Shown piece by piece: positions 7,438 through 10,091 of a DNA stretch of 10,091 nucleotides (within the stretch, counting starts at the first letter, position 1; each line of letters starts with the position of its first letter). This DNA is from an uncultured Bacteroidales bacterium. Its GTDB lineage: Bacteria; Bacteroidota; Bacteroidia; Bacteroidales; JAUNSR01. Both the position numbers and the translations under genes were made by a program. The notes below the pieces were generated by a model. That model did no database searches, was not told the origin of the DNA, and saw only the letters and a list, made by a program, of their open reading frames with translations. The stretch is from the NCBI GenBank assembly GCA_947074245.1, contig CAMTOW010000041.1, positions 1 to 10,091 of the forward strand, read 5' to 3'.

Positions 7438-7596
7438 ATGGCGGATTGAAAGAATCGACCGAAAGAGGGCAAAAAATGATCAGGCGGGATTCGAAAAATG
7501 GTTAGGCAGAAAAAAAGAAAAACCCAGGCAGGAAAATCGAAAAAGTCAGGCAGAAAAAATACACCCCTCAACGCAGGCAGGAAATCACTTAAAACC
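7438..7596. repeat. A-rich degenerate repeat array in 22-bp steps
   Basis: On the plus strand the hexamer AGGC(A/G)G occurs at 7482, 7504, 7526 and 7548, exactly 22 bp apart, and again at 7575 after a 27-bp step. Each copy is followed by one or two A-tracts. Two further, more degenerate 22-bp units can be aligned at 7438 and 7460; the A-run plus TG(A/G)T at 7471-7480 repeats at 7493-7502. An inverted CCGCCT occurs at 7595-7600. The step is not a multiple of three and no conserved protein is encoded. It lies between the smpB terminator and the ruvX promoter. Spacing of about two helical turns suggests curved DNA. The repeats abut one another, so this is not a CRISPR. The rest of the gap without a gene (7359-7437 and 7597-7623) shows nothing I recognise. 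Confidence 0.75.
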
Positions 7597-7623
7597 GCCT
7601 GTTTCGGGTGCATGAAAATGAGA

Positions 7624-7658
7624 AAGGGCAACCACCGCGTTTCCGCAGAGTTGCCCTT
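7624..7658 (-). terminator. smpB terminator hairpin
   Basis: The perfect 9-bp arms AAGGGCAAC (7624-7632) and GTTGCCCTT (7650-7658) are extended by an inner GCG/CGC stem around a GAAA tetraloop when read on the minus strand. It begins 41 nt after the smpB stop. The following tract on the minus strand is only moderately U-rich (TCTCATTTTC). A small 5-bp hairpin (7680-7692) lies between the stop codon and the terminator. Confidence 0.8.
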
Positions 7659-7699
7659 CGTCCGTATCTATATTCCAAACGGTCGATGACCGAACGGGA

Positions 7700-8167
7700 T
7701 TATTTCTTAAACATACGATCCATCTGGCGTTTGTCTTCGCGCTCCTTGATGGATTGGCGTTTGTCGTAGCTTTTCTTTCCTTTCGCCAAAGCGACATTCA
7801 GTTTGGCAAATCCTTTTTCGTTGATGAACAAACGGGAAGGAATGAGGGTTAAACCGGACTCTTTGATGAGACGTTCGAGTTTGCGAAGTTCTTTCTTCTC
7901 CAAGAGAAGTTTGCGATCGCGACGAGCCGAATGGTTGTTGTAGCTTCCATAGAAGTATTCGGCGATGTACATATTCTTCACCCAAAGTTCACCATTTGCA
8001 AAATAGCAATAGGAATCGACCAAGCTGGCTTTGCCCTGACGAATCGATTTGATCTCGGTTCCGGTAAGAACGATTCCGGCACGATAGGTATCTAAAATCT
8101 CGTAATCGAACGTAGCACGTTTGTTACGGATATTTATATCTGGTAATTTCATTTTCATAACATTCAT
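7700..8167 (-). CDS. smpB: SsrA-binding protein SmpB
   Basis: This protein of 155 residues binds tmRNA and brings it to stalled ribosomes for trans-translation. The OB-fold core shows NKRATFDYEI (15-24), LTGTEIKSIRQGKASL (34-49), YCYFANGELWVKNMYIAEY (53-71) and YNNHSARRDRKLLL (76-89). The basic C-terminal tail KGKKSYDKR, then EDKRQMDRMFKK, is the segment that folds into the mRNA channel. The true start may be the ATG at 8167, or M4 at 8158, or M6 at 8152, since homologues begin about there. The first of these lies 1 nt after the stop of the upstream membrane-protein gene, which suggests coupled translation. The tmRNA gene itself is not in the window. Confidence 0.97.
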   Translation of the reverse strand: MNVMKMKLPDINIRNKRATFDYEILDTYRAGIVLTGTEIKSIRQGKASLVDSYCYFANGELWVKNMYIAEYFYGSYNNHSARRDRKLLLEKKELRKLERLIKESGLTLIPSRLFINEKGFAKLNVALAKGKKSYDKRQSIKEREDKRQMDRMFKK

Positions 8168-8168
8168 T

Positions 8169-8741
8169 TCATCGGATAGACAAGCCCGGCATCAGCATGA
8201 GCATCACTTTTTCGACCATATAAGGAGAGGCAACGATAATAGCCGTACTCAAGATAAGGAATTTAATTCGAGCCTTTTCGCCTATGCCCATAAATTTATC
8301 GCTTCCGACCCATATTATGTATAATACATACAGTAACGCAAATTTCAGGAAAAACAATTCGGGTAAGATCGCGAGCAGCGTGGTTATCATATAACAACAA
8401 CAGGAAACATATCCTACGAACAAGCGACACTTTACGATATTATCGTCTCTGCGGAAGAAGAACTTCATCGCTTCGTTCAATACAAAAGCAGCGAGAAAGA
8501 AACCGGCAAATAACGAAACGAAAGTAACGGATGCGGATTTTAATGCGTATTCGATATCATAGCCTTTGGAATAAAACAATTTTCCGAGGAAAGTAGCGAG
8601 CGTCGTAAACCCGATTACGGGATAAAGAAATTTATCTAAAAAACTTTTGTTGTCGATATCGGCTTCGGTATCTAACTCTGCCCAAGAGGTCACCGGAGAG
8701 ATACTTAGCGAAAAGAGCGTATGGAGAATGGTCTTATACAT
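8169..8741 (-). CDS. Yip1-like multi-pass inner-membrane protein of unknown function
   Basis: The 190-residue product from the ATG at 8741 has about five hydrophobic helices (roughly 38-57, 71-91, 108-127, 129-147 and 159-181). A short N-terminal ISPVTSWAEL precedes the first helix. This layout and size fit the Yip1 (DUF-type) domain proteins found in Bacteroidales, but the family call is from pattern memory, and no catalytic motif is visible. The third helix contains three adjacent cysteines (114-116). A TTG four codons upstream (8753) is a possible but less likely start. The stop lies 1 nt before the smpB ATG, so the two form an operon. A link to ribosome rescue is not implied by this alone. 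Confidence 0.8.
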   Translation of the reverse strand: MYKTILHTLFSLSISPVTSWAELDTEADIDNKSFLDKFLYPVIGFTTLATFLGKLFYSKGYDIEYALKSASVTFVSLFAGFFLAAFVLNEAMKFFFRRDDNIVKCRLFVGYVSCCCYMITTLLAILPELFFLKFALLYVLYIIWVGSDKFMGIGEKARIKFLILSTAIIVASPYMVEKVMLMLMPGLSIR

Positions 8742-8753
8742 TTTGTGAAACAA

Positions 8754-8765
8754 TTTTGTACAAAA
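8754..8765. repeat. 12-bp perfect palindrome at the promoter of the membrane-protein gene
   Basis: TTTTGTACAAAA is its own reverse complement. It lies 12 nt upstream of the ATG at 8741 and overlaps the -7 candidate at 8761-8768. It could be an operator for a dimeric repressor or simply reflect the AT-rich leader. Confidence 0.4.
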
Positions 8766-8768
8766 ATA
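8761..8768 (-). promoter_or_regulatory. candidate -7 box of the yip1-like/smpB operon
   Basis: The minus strand reads TATTTTTG, a full match to TAnnTTTG, about 20 nt upstream of the ATG at 8741. A TTTG further upstream (plus-strand CAAA at 8792-8795) is 23 nt away, slightly too far, while TTTA at 8787-8790 is at 18 nt. The predicted leader is about 15 nt. Confidence 0.45.
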
Positions 8769-8879
8769 AATATTTAAGTCATATTATAAAACAAATAGAA
8801 CGGGGCTTTTCCCTTCTGAACGGATTATAACATTTGGAATGATAACCAGAGAAAACAAAGAATGTTTAGCAGAGTACAG

Positions 8880-8915
8880 AAAAAAAGGAGTAGCTCGTGA
8901 CGAACTACTCCTTTT
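8880..8915 (-). terminator. intrinsic terminator downstream of the symporter gene
   Basis: On the minus strand a 15-bp stem (8883-8897 with 8901-8915) with a 3-nt loop runs into a 7-U tract at 8886-8880. The pair 8894/8904 is a G-U wobble on the minus strand but a mismatch on the plus strand, so the element serves the minus strand. It begins about 100 nt after the symporter stop codon. Confidence 0.9.
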
Positions 8916-8917
8916 CT

Positions 8918-8985
8918 GCATACAGAATCGTATGCCCACACACAAAACTACACTGTACTGAAATTAATCTCCCTTAAAGATTAAT
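8918..8985 (-). other. structured 3' region of the symporter transcript (candidate small RNA)
   Basis: Two perfect hairpins precede the terminator. One is ATTAATCT/AGATTAAT (8963-8985), an 8-bp stem with a 7-nt loop. The other is GCATAC/GTATGC (8918-8935), a 6-bp stem with a 6-nt loop. A minus-strand TATATTTG at 8988-8995 fits TAnnTTTG and could start a separate short RNA of about 100 nt ending at the terminator, although a good -33 box is lacking. The alternative is simply an untranslated tail with structure. Confidence 0.35.
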
Positions 8986-9018
8986 AGCAAATATATGACG
9001 AGAACAAATCTCCAATAA

Positions 9019-10091
9019 TTATGCCCGCTTTTTATCCAGTTCGGCAATGACTTGCTTCATCTTGGTTTCGGAAAGCGGATATATCGCGATGAAAAGCACG
9101 CTTAAGACAGTCCCTACCGCCGGAAGCCAGCTCAGGAACATCCGGATACCGTGTATCGACTGTTCGGACTGAACCGCATTGGCTTCGAAACCGTAGTATG
9201 CCAAGAGCCACCCCGTAAGCGCACTACCGATCGCCCAACCGAACTTCTGACTCATCGACGACGATGAAAAGATCAGCCCGGTTGCCCGGTTGCCCGTCTT
9301 CAGTTCGGAATAATCGGCACAATCGGCATACATCGACCATAAGATCGGGAATATGCTACCCGCACAGATACTGATCAGGATCTGGAACGTAAAGATCATA
9401 AACAGATCTTCTTTTTCGAACCAATAGAAAATGATCGAAAGCACGGTTGCAATAATCATCGCTCCCATATAGGTGCGTTTCTTTCCGATCCGGTTGCTGA
9501 TTGGAGCTGCGAGAACTACTCCGATGATGTTGGCCATCTGCCCAATGGCCAGATAAAGGCCGCTCAAGACGAAAGAAACACCAAAGAGAGAGATATTCTT
9601 ATAACTGTCTTCGACGATATAGTATTTAAAATAATAGACCGTCGCTCCATCGCGAATCGAATTGAAAATCAACGCCGCGATACCACTTCCTAAAAGAATC
9701 CACCACGGACGGTTGGAGAACAGATCCTTCAAATCGTCTTTCAGACGGGTGTTTTGCTTATTCAGCGGTTTGACACGTTCGCGAGTCAGTGCAAAACAAC
9801 CGTAGAACAACATGGAACTAACGACTGCGATGACAACGACACTCATGGTCCAACCAAACGACTCGGAATGGCCGATGCTGAAGGCGTTGACCATCGGCAT
9901 AAAGAGCAGGAGCGCCAAGAAACTACCCAGATACGCGAAAAGCATCCGGAAAGTAGAAAGAACATTTCGATCTTTCGGATCGGGACTTATCACACCCAGC
10001 ACCGACGCATAAGGAACGTTGATGGCCGAATAGATCATCATACTCAGCGCGTAGGTAACGTAGGCATATAAGGTTTTTCCTCCCTGGGAGT
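9019..10091 (-). CDS. GPH-family (MelB-like) sugar/cation symporter (5' end beyond window)
   Basis: The frame stays open past the internal ATG at 10041 to the right edge. 356 residues are visible, and the family is usually 450-500, so about 100 N-terminal residues are missing. Counting from that Met, features include the PYASVLG segment (10-16), LFSNRPWWILL (107-117), the cytoplasmic loop RIGKKR (184-189), and the diagnostic GPH stretch YADCADYSELKTGNRATG (238-255), followed by KFGWAIGSALTGWLLAYYG. Nine or more hydrophobic helices are visible, ending in a basic cytoplasmic tail. Such proteins carry di- or oligosaccharides or glycosides with Na+ or H+ across the inner membrane. The substrate cannot be told, and no glycosidase lies next to it in the window. 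Confidence 0.93.
   Translation of the reverse strand, partial: SQGGKTLYAYVTYALSMMIYSAINVPYASVLGVISPDPKDRNVLSTFRMLFAYLGSFLALLLFMPMVNAFSIGHSESFGWTMSVVVIAVVSSMLFYGCFALTRERVKPLNKQNTRLKDDLKDLFSNRPWWILLGSGIAALIFNSIRDGATVYYFKYYIVEDSYKNISLFGVSFVLSGLYLAIGQMANIIGVVLAAPISNRIGKKRTYMGAMIIATVLSIIFYWFEKEDLFMIFTFQILISICAGSIFPILWSMYADCADYSELKTGNRATGLIFSSSSMSQKFGWAIGSALTGWLLAYYGFEANAVQSEQSIHGIRMFLSWLPAVGTVLSVLFIAIYPLSETKMKQVIAELDKKRA

Noticed and set aside
7482..7596. CRISPR array
   Set aside because: The units abut one another in 22-bp steps with no spacers, repeat conservation is poor, and no cas gene is near.
7498..7689. Lysine-rich 63-residue open frame on the plus strand
   Set aside because: It is a reading of the A-rich repeats and the smpB terminator. 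The repeat step is not a multiple of three, and the start codon has no promoter or leader context.
8742..8753. TTG start for the Yip1-like protein, adding four residues
   Set aside because: An ATG four codons later at 8741 is a better start and keeps the whole recognisable N-terminus.

Overview
The window looks like chromosomal DNA of a member of the Bacteroidales (Bacteroides/Parabacteroides/Tannerellaceae-like). It carries a SusC/RagA-type TonB-dependent receptor and a secreted nuclease that appears to end in a type IX secretion (T9SS) sorting domain. Start codons lack Shine-Dalgarno sequences, and several promoter candidates fit the Bacteroidetes pattern (-33 TTTG, -7 TAnnTTTG). All eight convincing genes lie on the minus strand, so transcription runs from right to left. 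No mobile element, tRNA, rRNA or CRISPR array was seen.

From right (upstream) to left: (1) A GPH-family sugar symporter, cut by the right edge, ends at 9019. Its roughly 140-nt 3' region holds two small hairpins and then a strong intrinsic terminator (8880-8915). (2) A five-helix Yip1-like membrane protein (8169-8741) is followed after 1 nt by smpB, the trans-translation factor (7700-8167), and a GAAA-loop terminator. (3) A 378-nt gap without a gene holds that terminator, an unusual array of A-rich repeats in 22-bp steps, and a near-consensus promoter that almost touches the ruvX start codon. (4) ruvX/yqgF and def (peptide deformylase) overlap by 4 nt. (5) A two-gene unit encodes a biotin-dependent carboxyltransferase and its biotin carrier protein, closed by a textbook terminator with a UUCG loop. 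(6) A single gene encodes a secreted ExeM/NucH-like nuclease, followed by a long AT-rich hairpin. (7) A SusC/RagA-type outer-membrane receptor is cut by the left edge. Its SusD-like partner would be expected just outside the window.

SmpB, RuvX and Def are housekeeping functions in ribosome rescue, rRNA or Holliday-junction processing, and N-terminal deformylation. The carboxyltransferase and carrier pair belongs to acyl-CoA carboxylation or decarboxylation, probably the succinate-propionate route, and needs partner subunits encoded elsewhere. The receptor, the secreted nuclease and the symporter serve nutrient capture but lie in separate transcription units.

I do not see a new multi-gene system here. 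The most unusual signals are non-coding: the 22-bp stepped repeat array, the apparently leaderless ruvX promoter, and the multi-hairpin 3' region of the symporter gene.
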